Source of the DNA: Agarophyton chilense
Taxonomy: Eukaryota > Rhodophyta > Florideophyceae > Gracilariales > Gracilariaceae
Assembly (NCBI GenBank): GCA_030374765.1
Contig: JARGXX010000099.1
Location: forward strand, 558,001-622,000
Direction: 5' to 3'
Length of the DNA stretch: 64,000 nt
Shown in pieces: positions 10,956 through 22,150 of the stretch. Under the pieces are notes generated by a model. It saw only the letters and a list, made by a program, of their open reading frames with translations, was not told the DNA's origin and searched no databases. The position numbers and the translations under genes are program-made. How positions within the stretch are numbered: position 1 is the stretch's first letter; each line of letters opens with the position of its first letter.

Positions 10956-12812
10956 CTACGGAAACCCCGAGGAGGGACCCGCCCCACCGTTGGGATTCTG
11001 ACCCTGATGGTACGCCGAGGCGAAAGCCAACATCTGGCTCACATCCGTCATACCCGGGGGATTCGGAATGCCCGCGTTCACGAGGCCTTGTCGCACACTA
11101 TCCGCTTGCGGAGTGGCAACCGGCGCCTGCGCAAGGGTATTCACACCCCACCCGGGGGGAGCAGATGGACCGCCACCGGATGCATTCGCCGCCGCAGCTG
11201 AGGTCGTTCCCACTGGTTGGAAGGGTGCTGATGGCTCCACAGGGAGTACTCCACTAGGAGCTGGCATGTCGTTATCCAACGCTGGATCGTCCAGGTCTAC
11301 TGGAGGCTCGTACTCGTAATCGTCGGTATAAATGAACCCCGTCGGGTGTCCCACCGGCATCGGTCGAGGCGAGTCAATCAGCGCCCGTGCTTGCGCCGCG
11401 CTGATGCGAACCCCTTCGAAGGGATTGTAATAGACCCAGTTACGGGAGCCCGGATCGTACCGGCCAGGAGACTTGTCTCGCGCGAATCCTTCCCCTGCGG
11501 GCTGATTTTCCACTGGAACTCGATCCCATTGGGTGTTGTCGATCACGTCCAAGATTGGATACAGGTCCTGCACGTTGCTGACCGAACCCACCGCTGGGAC
11601 AAGGTCGATCTGACGCATGATGGTCCGTAGCATCGGAGGAATATACCAGATACGGAAATGGTCATGAGCATCACAGAGGAGGTGCACCGCTACGCGGGTT
11701 GCCCACTCGGCTGCAACGAGGGTCCAGTATCCCGAGTTCGGGTCGTGCATCAAAAGAGACCCGATATAGTAGATGCACGGGGGCAGTTCAGCAAAGCACC
11801 CTCGGGGGACCTCGACCTTACTCCACCAAGCTGGAAGGGGCACGAATCGCCCAACCTTTGCCGTGTTACGGATACGCTCCAGTTCCACGTGAGGATATGG
11901 GACAAGGAACCCGAAACGGGAGCGCGAGCGGCGCTCGAAGCGCACGCGTCGATCGAACCCATACTGGGTAAACTGCCGTTGAAGGTACCTGAATTCAGCC
12001 CGAAGGATGGGACGACTCCATTGGAGCATATCTTCTCGGAGAGAAAAACCCGGTCCGCGGAACTCGGCTTCGGGAAAGGCTGCCAGGTTATCCCCGTAGG
12101 AGACCTCACCGTACGTGTGGTAATAGGCGACATCGAACCCGTACTCCGGGGGAACCAGATGGTCAAAGCGTGACCTCTCCAATCGCTGGTAGGCCAGAGC
12201 CGCTATCGCTGCGCGCGCCTTTTCCAGGGACTCCCCGCGACCGCGGTATAGATACTGAGGCTCTATGGCTACCCGCGCCCTCCAATCGGGAGAACTTACA
12301 ACCTCTACAGGTAGGCCACCCGGCAATAAGCCGTCCTCCACGTAGGAGTCGATGAGCTCATCGTCGCGAACCGCTGTCGGATGGAACCACGGAGCGCGGG
12401 AATATTTCACCGGATCGGTAAGGGGACACCACCTTCGAAAGGATTCGTCTGAGATCCAACCTCTGGAGTTTGCTACCAAGGGCATCGCATGAGCGGAGTT
12501 CCACGCCACCTCGTTAATGTCCAAATCCTCCTGAGGATGTCGATTGCTCGCCGAGGCGGAAGGTTCGGTACCTGACGGAGCCGCATCCAAACCGGAGAAA
12601 TATCCACCCTGCTGGGGAGTTTCGTTGTCCGCCGGCGCTGAGGCCGACGGCCCCGAGAGTGGGTTGATGACGTATGGGTTCATTCCCTTGAGAGGGCTGG
12701 TTGAGACCGCTGTTGCGAGGAGTTGCTTATCGCCGAAAGTCGGAGGAGTAGAAGAAAGTTGTACCGATGTGCCGGTTTTGTGGCGATCCCCAGAAGTGGT
12801 GAAGGACCCCAT
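10956..12812 (-). CDS. Antisense protein of element B, 618 aa, uncharacterised family
   Basis: An uninterrupted ATG-to-stop frame opposite to gag-pol, starting 82 bp inside the 3' LTR and converging on the chromodomain. The N-terminal 90 residues and the last 130 are rich in Pro, Ser, Ala and Gly; the middle is well folded-looking and conserved. Conserved blocks are APWFHPTAVRDDEL (about residue 145), PILRAEFRYLQ (about 265), RSRFGFLVPY (about 295), EVPRGC (about 330) followed by ELPPC, YIGSLLMHDP (about 345) and FRIWYIPP (about 380). Homologues lie in elements A, C, D and E. No reverse transcriptase, protease, signal peptide or membrane segment is visible, so it is not an obvious envelope. 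Transcription would have to come from the 3' LTR in the antisense direction. Function is unknown. Confidence 0.88.
   Translation of the reverse strand: MGSFTTSGDRHKTGTSVQLSSTPPTFGDKQLLATAVSTSPLKGMNPYVINPLSGPSASAPADNETPQQGGYFSGLDAAPSGTEPSASASNRHPQEDLDINEVAWNSAHAMPLVANSRGWISDESFRRWCPLTDPVKYSRAPWFHPTAVRDDELIDSYVEDGLLPGGLPVEVVSSPDWRARVAIEPQYLYRGRGESLEKARAAIAALAYQRLERSRFDHLVPPEYGFDVAYYHTYGEVSYGDNLAAFPEAEFRGPGFSLREDMLQWSRPILRAEFRYLQRQFTQYGFDRRVRFERRSRSRFGFLVPYPHVELERIRNTAKVGRFVPLPAWWSKVEVPRGCFAELPPCIYYIGSLLMHDPNSGYWTLVAAEWATRVAVHLLCDAHDHFRIWYIPPMLRTIMRQIDLVPAVGSVSNVQDLYPILDVIDNTQWDRVPVENQPAGEGFARDKSPGRYDPGSRNWVYYNPFEGVRISAAQARALIDSPRPMPVGHPTGFIYTDDYEYEPPVDLDDPALDNDMPAPSGVLPVEPSAPFQPVGTTSAAAANASGGGPSAPPGWGVNTLAQAPVATPQADSVRQGLVNAGIPNPPGMTDVSQMLAFASAYHQGQNPNGGAGPSSGFP
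11105..11127 (-). repeat. 23-bp repeat, copy 2, inside the antisense gene of B
   Basis: Identical to 9917-9939. Here it encodes part of the low-complexity C-terminal region of the antisense protein, so this is probably the source copy. Confidence 0.7.
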
Positions 12813-12880
12813 TGGGAGAGCAGTCTATATAGTGACCGGAAAGCGAGACACCTGCGGCTCGGAATGTTCTTCCTCGTCTT

Positions 12881-12893
12881 AAGGAGGGGGAGA
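12881..12893 (+). other. Element B polypurine tract
   Basis: AAGGAGGGGGAGA, all purine, abuts the first base of the 3' LTR. This is the canonical position of the plus-strand primer. Confidence 0.93.
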
Positions 12894-13791
12894 TGTAGAG
12901 CAACGCCCAGTTAGGGGAAACTTGAAGTTGCAACTCATTGAATGAGGATTGAACCCTCCGAGGGTTATGACTACGATCCCCTCTAAGATGTGCTGAGGTG
13001 GCACTGGTTTCTGAACTGAAAATTCGGATGGCCCATGGTTGGATTGGCCCCGTGATACACGTGGCTTAATTTTGGCACCGAATTTCGGATATTTGTTAGA
13101 ACGTTGGATTTTTGGGCCCTGGCAGTGGGATCTCCACGTGTATGGCCCTGAGCAGGTGTGCACTACTGTAGAGTTTAGTTAGTGGGCCCTACTTAGGGAG
13201 ACGAGATCTGACAGTCCGAGCTCAGAGTAAATGGTAACCAAGGATCGTCTTCGATACCTTTAGAGGTTCTTCGTCGCCATCGTTTCGGCCTTACAACCCG
13301 GAACGGGCTCTGGTTAGCAACGCCTGCGTAGGGACACGACTCCACTTGGAGAGTGCCCACGTTTGGGTTCCGTGCAACCACCCCCTTGGGACCGCTCAGA
13401 CGACCTGCGTGCACGATACCCCGTGGGGGTTCTGCTTACTTGTTGCGTGTTTTTTGTGTTTCCTTTCGAGGACAGGTTTTCGCCCCTGTATTGGGTTTCT
13501 TTTGTTGTTTCGCCCCTTTTCTGGTTCTCGGTTCCGGTGCCTGTTAGTGCCCGACCCTCGCCCCGTTTTTCCTCTTCGCCGGATTTTCCCCCATTCTTTG
13601 GGATACCCATACCCATTCCCGATCCAACGGTTGCTACCCCTCACCTCCGTCGGTACTGCCGGAATCCCCCGTGGGAGTTACACCCCACACTACGGGTGGA
13701 ACGGAGGGCTCTGTCTCTGAGTCTGCCTCCCCCAGGGAGCAAGGCTTCGAACACCTTGAGAGCACTTCCCGTCGCCGGGTTTTGCTCCACA
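12894..13791 (+). repeat. Element B 3' LTR
   Basis: It matches 2132-3029 in length and nearly everywhere in sequence. It starts TGTAGAGC and ends TGCTCCACA. On the minus strand it would have to supply the promoter of the antisense gene, whose start codon lies 82 bp away. Confidence 0.97.
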
Positions 13792-13796
13792 GTCAG
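13792..13796 (+). repeat. Target-site duplication of element B (right, GTCAG)
   Basis: Identical to 2127-2131 and directly after the 3' LTR. It fixes the insertion point of B within A's antisense gene. Confidence 0.97.
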
Positions 13797-15344
13797 GGTC
13801 GACTGGAATGATACCAGAGTCGGCAGCGTCATACACCTTTGAGGTATTTCATCCCGCCGATATATCCGATCGACTTGCCGTATGTGCGCATCGAACCGGA
13901 GCTGGATTATTAACGTCGATTGGTGGTGCAAGTGTGCCAGTACCCGTCTATTCCGGAGACTTACCTTCCGGTTTCACATGACTTGGTTTCCCTGAATCGC
14001 CCTTTCGCCACTATCAATTCGGCTGACCGTAGTAGGTGGGGCGAGGATGCAGCGACGGAGAGTCGCGTTCGCACTCGCAACTCTTACACTCGCGTTATGC
14101 ATATGTTTCATAACGTCGAGTACTTCTCACAACCCACGTAGGGCAGACGCGATTGGTACGTGCTTCGACCAGAGTGGTGGGAGTCCTATGAGGTTCCGTT
14201 GTCGCTGAGCGTGCGCACTCCGCAGGTTTTGGCGTACTTCGGGAGTCAGTTTTCCCGGAACCTAGAGCGGTGTTACCTCATTGGGTCGATTGCCCTCTCG
14301 AAGTGGACCGTGTTGGTTGCCATCCTGGCTCTGGAGGCCGCCCGTTACGGTATCGATTGGGATTGTCGCAATCCCGACTCTGACATATACCGAGATGGTG
14401 TTCAACCTGTAGGTCGCATCTTCTTCATACCTCCGAGGGTTGTCCAGGATATTTTCCGATTTGGTTACGAGAACATCGTGGAGGGGACCGATTATACCGT
14501 GAAGGATTTGGACTCGTGTCTCCAGCAGAGCAAGAAGTACAATTGGGATTCCCATCAAGGTTGGGAGGCTTTCGATCTCGCAACTTGGGAGATTGTGCCT
14601 CGCCGCGCCCAATATTATACCGGGGAGTCTCCTGCTTATGGAGCTCCCGGGAGCCCCGAACCTTATCACGGTACTGTGGAGACACCAGTTGGTCGTTATG
14701 CTGGTCACTTCCCGCCCGAGCCGTTACCTCAAGGTCGTAAGTCGCCTATCCCTACGGGTGTGACTCCTACTCAACCGAGCTCCTCGCGGGTTGCTGGTTC
14801 GGTTCGACCTCTGTTGGCGGGTATTGCTCGTCCTCCGCCTCAACCTATGATGGATTCTCCGGCCGTGGTCGGTTTGCTGGCTCGAATTCGCCTGTTATGC
14901 GCCACCAACTTTCAGAAGGCTGGGCCTACCTCCGTTGTTGCTGCATTAACGCTCCTTAAATGTTTGCTGCCGCGCCATGCGCAATACATGAAGGCGCTGA
15001 ACCAACTTAATGAGTTCCGGAATCAGTTCCAGTTGGACATGTACCAACTGGCCACCCGTCATGTTGCCAATCTGGCAACCGTCTCTGCTGCTGCGCCATC
15101 TGATCCTTTCACGGATCCCCTTCTAGGTGCTAACTTGAACCCTGCGGTTTTTCAACCCGCTCCGGCGGTTCCTTTCGTTCATCCTCTTTTGGTTTCAACT
15201 CCTCTCCCCAATGGCGGGGCTACCGCTCCTTCGCTACCTCCTAGGTCGATGGCTCCTAGCATTTCTGCATGTTTTCTTCAGTGGGTGGTCAATAACCCGG
15301 GTCCTCCTGATTCCATTGCTCTTAAACCGAGAGGTCCTTCTTAA
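13797..15344 (+). pseudogene. Element A antisense gene, 3' part
   Basis: This continues in phase from 2131 once element B and one copy of GTCAG are set aside. It carries TGA at 13809, TAA at 13911 and TAG at 14139; otherwise it is open to the TAA at 15342-15344. Features shared with the B antisense protein are a WWESYEVP block, a YFGS block and an FFIPPR block in the same order, at low identity. The last 150 codons hold a predicted helical segment rich in Ala, Leu and Gln that resembles the C-terminus of the D copy. It converges on A's chromodomain frame (stop at 15505). Confidence 0.8.
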
Positions 15345-15490
15345 AGTAAATTGTGGTCTCATATTTTCTCCTCTACTGTTACATTTGGTTGTTCTTTTGT
15401 GTCTTCCCTTGTAGGTAATCTGACACCCATATGCGTCCATCTTCTGCGGAAAACGACGTCTTTTCTTCCCCTTCCTTAGGCCTGAGTACC
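15345..15490 (+). other. Pyrimidine-rich interval between antisense gene and pol of element A
   Basis: The gap between the two convergent frames is rich in T and C on the plus strand, so purine-rich on the pol sense strand. Element C has the same composition here, and B and E have purine-rich runs at the equivalent site. Confidence 0.4.
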
Positions 15491-15504
15491 ACGAAGGTCT
15501 AAGG

Positions 15505-15864
15505 TTAGCCGACTGCAGGCATCGGCTCCTTGCGACGGCGCCAATACCTGATACGGACGTGTGGGGGTATTGCGGCTGGGGGTTCGAGGGTGTCCCCTTC
15601 TGGGCCCCAGCCGTACCACCTGACGGTGCACTTTAGACCATTGTAGGTTTGCGTGTGGCCCACCAGACGGTCAACGGGAAATTCTTCTGAGTTTTGGTCC
15701 TGATCTTTCGGGGGAACGCTACCTCGAGGGTTCATATGTTCCGAGTTGGGAGCTTCGTGTGTGGGAGCCAGGTCGGGAGCTCCCGCTGTTACCGTTTGGG
15801 GTTCAATTTCCGTCCCTGTTAGAGGTTTGTAATCCGGATGATCACGTTGACGGTCATCGTTCAC
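15505..15864 (-). pseudogene. Element A chromodomain (3' end of pol)
   Basis: A frame of 119 codons ending in a chromodomain: EFPVDRLVGH, KCTVRWYGW, then GDTLEP and a terminal helix with RIRYWRRR. The upstream part is hydrophilic linker. It is separated from the integrase frame (16043 onward) by stops, so this copy of pol is broken. The aromatic positions of the methyl-lysine cage are only partly kept. Confidence 0.8.
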
Positions 15865-16042
15865 CTCAATGGGGTGAGGTCCTCCGAGGGTGGAGTGCGC
15901 AGAGCTACAGCTCTGGGCTCTCGGGCTGAGGTGCCTGCCTCAATGCGATGTTAAACCGTTTCAGGTGCTACTGTAATACGGTCAATTGATATCGTATTCG
16001 GTATTCCATCTGGTCCAACCGTAACGGTGTGGTCTGATGCAT

Positions 16043-17128
16043 TCAATACCTTATAAGGTCCGACTTATTTGAGTAGAAGCTTCGAATTGAGATCTCTGTC
16101 AATAGCTTCATCGTCTGCTTCATCACCCGGTGTGGTCTTTTACCTGAAGGTGAGTTATCTATGTAGACATATTGTCCCGAAAATACAGAGACCACTTTGG
16201 TTACCCTACGGTCGTAGGCCGCCTTGTACCGCTTCTGGGCTGCAGTGAGGCGGCTTTCTGCATGTTTAAGAGCCCTCCTCAACTTCACAAGGGTATTCCG
16301 CTTGACCTGGGCAGGGGTAAGTGCGCCAGCTGCAGTGCTGGTGGTATGATCTCCCTGCACTACAATACCTAGGGGGTGTCGCGAAAGAACCAAATCAAAG
16401 GGAGTGGTCTGCTTTGACCGGTGTACCTGAAGGTTATAGGAGTAGGTGAGCGGTTGCACCAGCTCATCCCACCCAGTTTGGTGCTCTTCCGTATAGTTTG
16501 GTAGCCTTGATACCAATGTGTGGTTAAAGTGCTCGACCTGTCCGTTCGTCTGCTGGTGGTAGGCAGTAGTGAAACAGTGCTTGATACCCAAGAGGTTACA
16601 GACTGCTTCGAATAATTTTAATGCCAGGTTTGAAACATTACCGGTAAGTAGGTACAGTGGTGCACCATACGGGTAGACCCAATTGTTGCGGAACGCGATC
16701 GCCAGCGTGGTTGACTTCGTCTCCTCTAAAGGTATCGCTCTCGTGAGCTTCGAGAACCTGTCGGTGATCATTAGAATGTGCTGATACCCGTTCGTGGTCT
16801 TTGGAAGTGGTCCTAGAAGGTCTATCGCAATAAACTCCATCGGACTCGCTGCTGGAAACAGCTTGAGGTACTTTCGATGCTTTCGAATACCACCGCTGGT
16901 AAGAACATAGGATTCGAATTGACCTACAAAGGTATAGACATCATGGGCTATATGAGGCCAATAGAACCGTTGCCTCAAGTTGTAATACATCCTAGTGGCA
17001 CGGGGGTGTCCCGATAGTCGCGGGTAGTGCACGAGATACAAGACTCTCGGGCGCAGTGCCTTCGGAACCACATTTTGAAGGCTACCATCCAAGGTTGACT
17101 TTCTCACGATGTACCCATTGTGGTCCAC
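16043..17128 (-). pseudogene. Element A integrase (inactive)
   Basis: Integrase domain of pol. The HHCC finger has its two His (HYPRLSGH) but both Cys positions are lost. The catalytic core keeps the first Asp (AIDLLGP) and the Glu (GQVEHFN), but the second Asp is replaced by Gly (LLTGN where LSDNG is usual). It should therefore be catalytically dead. The C-terminal end is garbled before 16043. Confidence 0.85.
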
Positions 17129-17299
17129 ATCGAACGGTGATCCTTTGAAACCAATTTGGTCAGCCAGGGTTGTGCAGTACGCATCCTAGGCCTGTTCTCG
17201 TAGAAAGTCCTCTCTGGTTACGGGCATGACGTTCGTTTCCTCTAGGGTCAGTATCTGCGTTGCCATGTCTGTGTTCCGCATGGCACCTTCTTCAGGAAG

Positions 17300-19791
17300 T
17301 CCCAACATCTTTCTAGGTGTTCGCCGGTACAACTTTGGTTTGATGACACCAAAAAGCAAGGGATATCATCGTCCACAGGTTCTGTCTCTAACCCTGGGGT
17401 GTTTAAGCGTGACATAGCGTTAGCTATGTTGTGCTTGATACCTGGACGCTACTGTACGTCGTATTCAAACTCCGACAGTCTCAACCTCCAACGGGAAAGT
17501 CTACCAGACGCATCTGCGAGTCAGAGGGTCCACCTTAAGGCTTCGTGGTCCGTGCACAACGTCAAGCGCTCACCATACGGGTATAGACGTAGCATTAACA
17601 TGCTCCACACTACTGCTCGACATTCTTTCTCGGTTACGGTGTAGTTCTGCTCCGCCTCATTCATAGCTCGGCTCCAGTACCTTATGAGTAATTTATCTCC
17701 GTTGTGCTGCTCCTGCATGAGACACCAACCAATTTGGGCATGGGATGCATTTGTATCCAGCGTGTACGGTAGATCTGTTTTCGGTAACGCTAAGATTGGC
17801 GGCGACAACAGTGCTCGTTTCAATTCCTCGAAGGTATCCATTTCGTCGTTCGATAGATTTTCAAAACGTTCAGGTTCACCTTTCTGGAGTTTCTCGTCGA
17901 GGGGAGCCGCTATTTTCGCGAATCCCTTCACGAAGCGACGATAGACGTTAGATAAACCTATAAAGGATCGTACGTCTGTCTGGGATCGTGGCAACTTGAC
18001 CTCCTGTACGGCTCTAATGTTGCTCGGCGCAACCTCTAGGGTACCAGGGTCTATGATGTGGCCAAGGTATTCAACCGTTATGGTAAAGAAGACGCATTTG
18101 CGTAGCTTCAACGTCACCCCCGTTTCAGCTAGGAAGGTTCGTACGGTGTGCACGTGAGAAAAATGCTCTTCTACAGATCTGGAGTAGATGATTACATCAT
18201 CGATGTATACCAAGGCCGTTGTCCACTTAACCTTCGAAAGGATGATGTCTAGCGCCCTTTGAAAGGTGGCTGGAGCATTGCGCAACCCGAAAGGCATCCG
18301 CGTGAAGCGAAACAAACCTGCATGGCGCGTGAAGGTCGTTTTGTCTCGATCTTCCTCACCTACAGGTACCTGCCAATAACCACAATTGGCATCCAACGTG
18401 GTAAATACCTGCGCATCTCCCAAGGAGTCGATGCACTCATCCATTCTAGGTATCGGGTACGAATCCCTGACGGTCACGCTATTGAGACTCCTGTAGTCTA
18501 CACAGAACCTCATACGGTTGTCCCCTTTCTTCCGAACCAGAACCACGGGACTAGGCCAATCTGAGTTGGCTGGTTCAATTACACCTTCTTGGAGCATTTG
18601 CTCCACTTCTTTGAGTTCTACCTCTCTCGCCTTCGGACCTGCTCGGTATGGTTGCTGATAAATCGGCTTCGAGTCACGGAGGAGCTGGATGTGATGCTGT
18701 GTGGCCTTAATTTGGCCCAGATGGCCTGACCACATAGTTTCAAACTCCTCCAGAAGGTCGATAATACGGCCTCGCAGTCCGCAGTTATCTTCACCGATCT
18801 GGACTGTATCTTTCCATTGTTTCTCAGGGTCAGGTTTCTTTTCTTTGTCTACCGATGCCTTGTCGGTTAGCTTTGATTCCAAGTTGGTATTTATCGAAAC
18901 CTTTGTGATTGTGGACTCATTTGCGCACCCCCCTTCCCTATCGACGGCGACCTCTCCGAGTTCAGTGTGACCTACGGTGAAGACCCCTTGTGGTGCCGGT
19001 AGTGCGATGCCAACATTTGTATTTTTCGGCAAGTTCTCGTCGTGACTGCTGAAGTTACTGAGACACACCTTAAAGGGTTGATTTGGGATGTTGTCGACAA
19101 TCCCGTTAGCCATCAAGGTGAGGTGTCGATGTGCTAACCTCGGATGGTTTTGTAGTATGACCAGCCTGGTGGTCGCACACGACACCGGTACCAATATTTT
19201 GAGCATTGGCGGGAGAACAACCTGTTTGGTAATGCGCACTTTGTTGGAGACCGTTTCGGTGGATATCGTCTTCTTCGGTTTGACGAACCATCCCCGTTTG
19301 GTTTCCGTATCACCAAAAATGGCAATTCGTCCCCCGTGACGTAGGGCGACGGTACGGGAACCAGGAAGGATTGCTTTGACATGTCTGTCAATGAAGTTCG
19401 TACCTAGTAGGCAGTCTGTTTGTAAACGGTCGACAAGAAAGAATTGAAATCTTACCTTGAGATGTCCGAGCTGCACCACAGTGGTGAACATACCTCGAAG
19501 GTTTAATGGGCGCTCATTTGCATCCACCAGCGGGTTGTTTTCAGGAGGTCGGCTGAAGTTCCGAAGTACCGCCTCAGGTATGACTCAGGAGTTCAGGACG
19601 TTTGGGCAGGCCCCCGTATCCAACACGCAGGTGACCGGAACCGCAAGGCGATCGGAGAAACACATTGAATCACGTACTTTATAGTTATTGTACTTCATAT
19701 GACAAACCGGAACTGGTTGTGACGTGTTCTCTTCCACCTTCATGGTTCTGGGTATCGATTGGCCTTCCACTTGCAGGTTGGGTTCGGCCAT
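17300..19791 (-). pseudogene. pol: Element A protease, reverse transcriptase and RNase H
   Basis: The protease DTG motif (CVLDTGACPN) is near 19610. One TGA (19585-19587) follows it, then a 668-codon open frame carries RT (PIPRMDECIDS, FTTLDANCGYW, YIDD intact) and RNase H. A second TGA (17521-17523) interrupts RNase H, and the frame remains readable to about 17300. The order and spacing match elements B and C, but identity is higher to D, placing A and D in one subgroup. Confidence 0.9.
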
Positions 19792-19799
19792 TACGCCAA

Positions 19800-21845
19800 C
19801 CGTTCGGTGTTTTCCTCCTGTATGGGAGGGGTTGAGTCCAAGTTTGGTGTTTCCTCGATGGTATTGACCTGTACCGGTGTACGGGGTTGGAACCTATTTG
19901 GTGCTTGCCTTGAAGACCCATAGAGGCGTTGGTGATTATGCATGCGAGCCTGACTGAACTGGTCTCTCATCCCTGGAGGTAACTTAGCGCAATTGTTTGC
20001 CAAATGGTCTGTCGCGAGACAGAACCAGCAAACGAGGCCTCCAGTTTGGGGATCTCACGTTACCATTGAGGGGGACTTCGAAGCCTGGTTGGTAGTAGCA
20101 GTGGCGTGGGATGTGGGTGGCGAGTTATGGGAGCTCGATCCCTGCATCCTCTGCGAGCTGACCGCATTTGGCGGAGACTGTACCGAGTTTGGTGTACGCG
20201 TTGACGACCAATTTCCTACCGTCGAAGTTTTCGAGAACCGCCCCTGGGTCGCTACCAAGTGGATAGCGGTCCCTGTAGGTACTTCGATGTGCGAGCTACC
20301 CTCTGAAGTTGTGGTGTCTTCAATTTACAAGACAGACCTTTTCGATTTATCCTTCGTGGCTGGAGGCATGGCTGGTCTCTTTCCCAGCCGAAGGGTATCT
20401 CCAAGGCCCTGGGAGTATCGAGCCAGCCCAATGTAGTCTATCTTTCGGTTAGTGGCCAGGTAGTTGCGTACATGGGAACGGATCGCTTTGTAGACGTTGT
20501 CGGCAAATAGAGACTTTAGCCTAGAGGTAGTGAACACATTACCACAACGGGTTGCCAGATTCCAAAGCGCGAGCGAAAACTCCGATTCGGTTTGCCCAGA
20601 CCTTTGATGGTGGGCGAGGACTTCCGAATAAGCCTCTTGGATAACCTCATCGGTGGCGTATGTTTCCAAAAGGAAATTGACCACCTTTGGGTATGACTCC
20701 AACATCTCTGTGCCATCCTCATCCATCGCTCAGGTATTGCCGCAGAGCCTACCCTGCAGCAAGTAGTATGCTTGTCATTTCAGGTAAAACTGAAATAGCC
20801 ACATAGCAGCGCCCTCGGAAAAACCATTTTGGTCACATGCAATCTTAAACTTCTGTAGAAACTCGATTATCGCAATAGGATCCGTACCTGTGAAGGCTGT
20901 GTCACCCATTTGGAAACTGAGCTTCTTGTGGTGCTTATTAATCTTCTGAGCAACCTTTTGGATGTATTCAGAAGACTTTTTGATCAACTGATAAGTCCTG
21001 TAATCAACCGCTTTGGTGAACATGTCGTTCAACGCTTGGTGCACCTCCAGGTCCATTTCGGTGTCCGACTCAGAGTCGGGCGACTCATTGTATCGATTTT
21101 TACCCTTTCGGTTCTTTTTCGACGACTTATTCGTCGACCTGTTCGTTTTCTTCTTCTTCTTACATTTACGGTCATCATCCGACGATGAACTCGTATCGGA
21201 ACTGGAGTCTGACGAGTCGAGGTCTGAATCATCTTCTCGATTCTTTCCCCTCTTCGTCCTCCGCTTCTTCCCTTTTCGGTTTCTTCGTCGCTCATCCAAC
21301 GAGTCGGACGAATCGTCCTTGGGACCACCTCCATGGGTATCCTTTTGAACGAAACCAGTAATTGGTGGCAGATATATGTCTTGAGGATCTACCTTTCCCG
21401 GGACCTCTTGGCTCTACCTTGGACCTTGTAGGTACTCACTATCAGTAATTAAGTGTTTGGAATGGGTGGAATGACCCACTTGGAACCTTTGTGGTATGCG
21501 CTTTGCGATGTTCACCTGTGTAGGTCGGGATTCTGCGAATCCCTCGGAAACCCAAAGGTCCTGCACAGCGCGGTAAACATGCTCTCTAGCATCTGTAAAG
21601 AGATACTGTTTCACCATTTCAGGTATCCTGTCCGATAGCTCTTGAGCTGCTCGGTCAACCACAATACGGGTATATGCATCGACGTCCATTGAGGACGGAA
21701 CCATCCGGGTATCCGACTTCTCCTTTACCGTTAATGCATCCTCGACCGCGAGGGTGACGAGCGCTTTCGCTCGCTCTTCGAGCTGAGGCCATAGCTCCTC
21801 CGCTGCAACATCAATTGGCAATTCCCTTTGAGGTTCCGTTAACAT
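19800..21845 (-). pseudogene. gag: Element A gag (fragmented)
   Basis: The frame starts at ATG 21845 with a hydrophilic helical N-terminus (to about 21414). It is followed in other frames by a Lys/Ser/Asp-rich segment (about 21300-21000), the capsid-type region (about 20950-20330; blocks FTGTDPIAIIEFL and ETYATDEVIQEA) and a CCHC zinc knuckle near 20040-19995. Several stops and frame changes separate the pieces. The capsid region resembles that of element D more than that of B, C or E. Confidence 0.85.
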
Positions 21846-22130
21846 AGGCGGCAGACCTTGTACCTTTACGGTTTTGTCCCGAGGGTTCCGGAGCAGCTCC
21901 TCGGGGCTCTTCAGACTCGGTTGAGCCGATGGGGCTCCTTTAAAACCTTTATGGCTTGGCGGGGCGCTTGCACCCCCGCGTATTCCTTTTAGGTCGTTCC
22001 ATTTGTGACCAATAGTGGTACCCTGTATTGGTTTGCGGGATTTCCTGAAACCAAATAGGTGTACAAGCGTCTAATCCTTCTCGGAATCTCGTGTGAACCG
22101 TGAAGGTACGACGAAACCTAAAAAAAAATT

Positions 22131-22147
22131 TCTAAGTCGGGAGACCA
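22131..22147 (-). other. Element A primer-binding site
   Basis: On the minus strand TGGTCTCCCGACTTAGA begins three bases after the 5' LTR. It is identical in its first 16 bases to those of B and C. Confidence 0.9.
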
Positions 22148-22150
22148 AAA

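Larger units (their letters stand above)
2132..13791 (+). mobile_element. Element B, complete Ty3/Gypsy chromovirus-type element, 11.66 kb
   Basis: Two 898-bp LTRs differ at about a dozen sites by eye (about 99% identity) and bound gag, pol, a chromodomain and an antisense gene. A tRNA primer-binding site follows the 5' LTR, a polypurine tract precedes the 3' LTR, and a perfect GTCAG duplication flanks the whole. It is the youngest element in the window and is inserted in the antisense gene of element A. It is not autonomous: gag has one frameshift, and pol has two TAG codons plus a frameshift in RT. Its antisense gene is uninterrupted. Confidence 0.97.

Noticed and set aside
10956..12812. 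Envelope gene as the identity of the antisense protein
   Set aside because: Wrong strand for an envelope, and no signal peptide, membrane anchor or glycoprotein-like Cys pattern is visible.
21013..21348. Phe/Ser-rich plus-strand frame in element A that looks like a membrane protein
   Set aside because: It is the complement of the Lys/Ser/Asp-rich gag segment, which produces Phe and Leu runs on the other strand.
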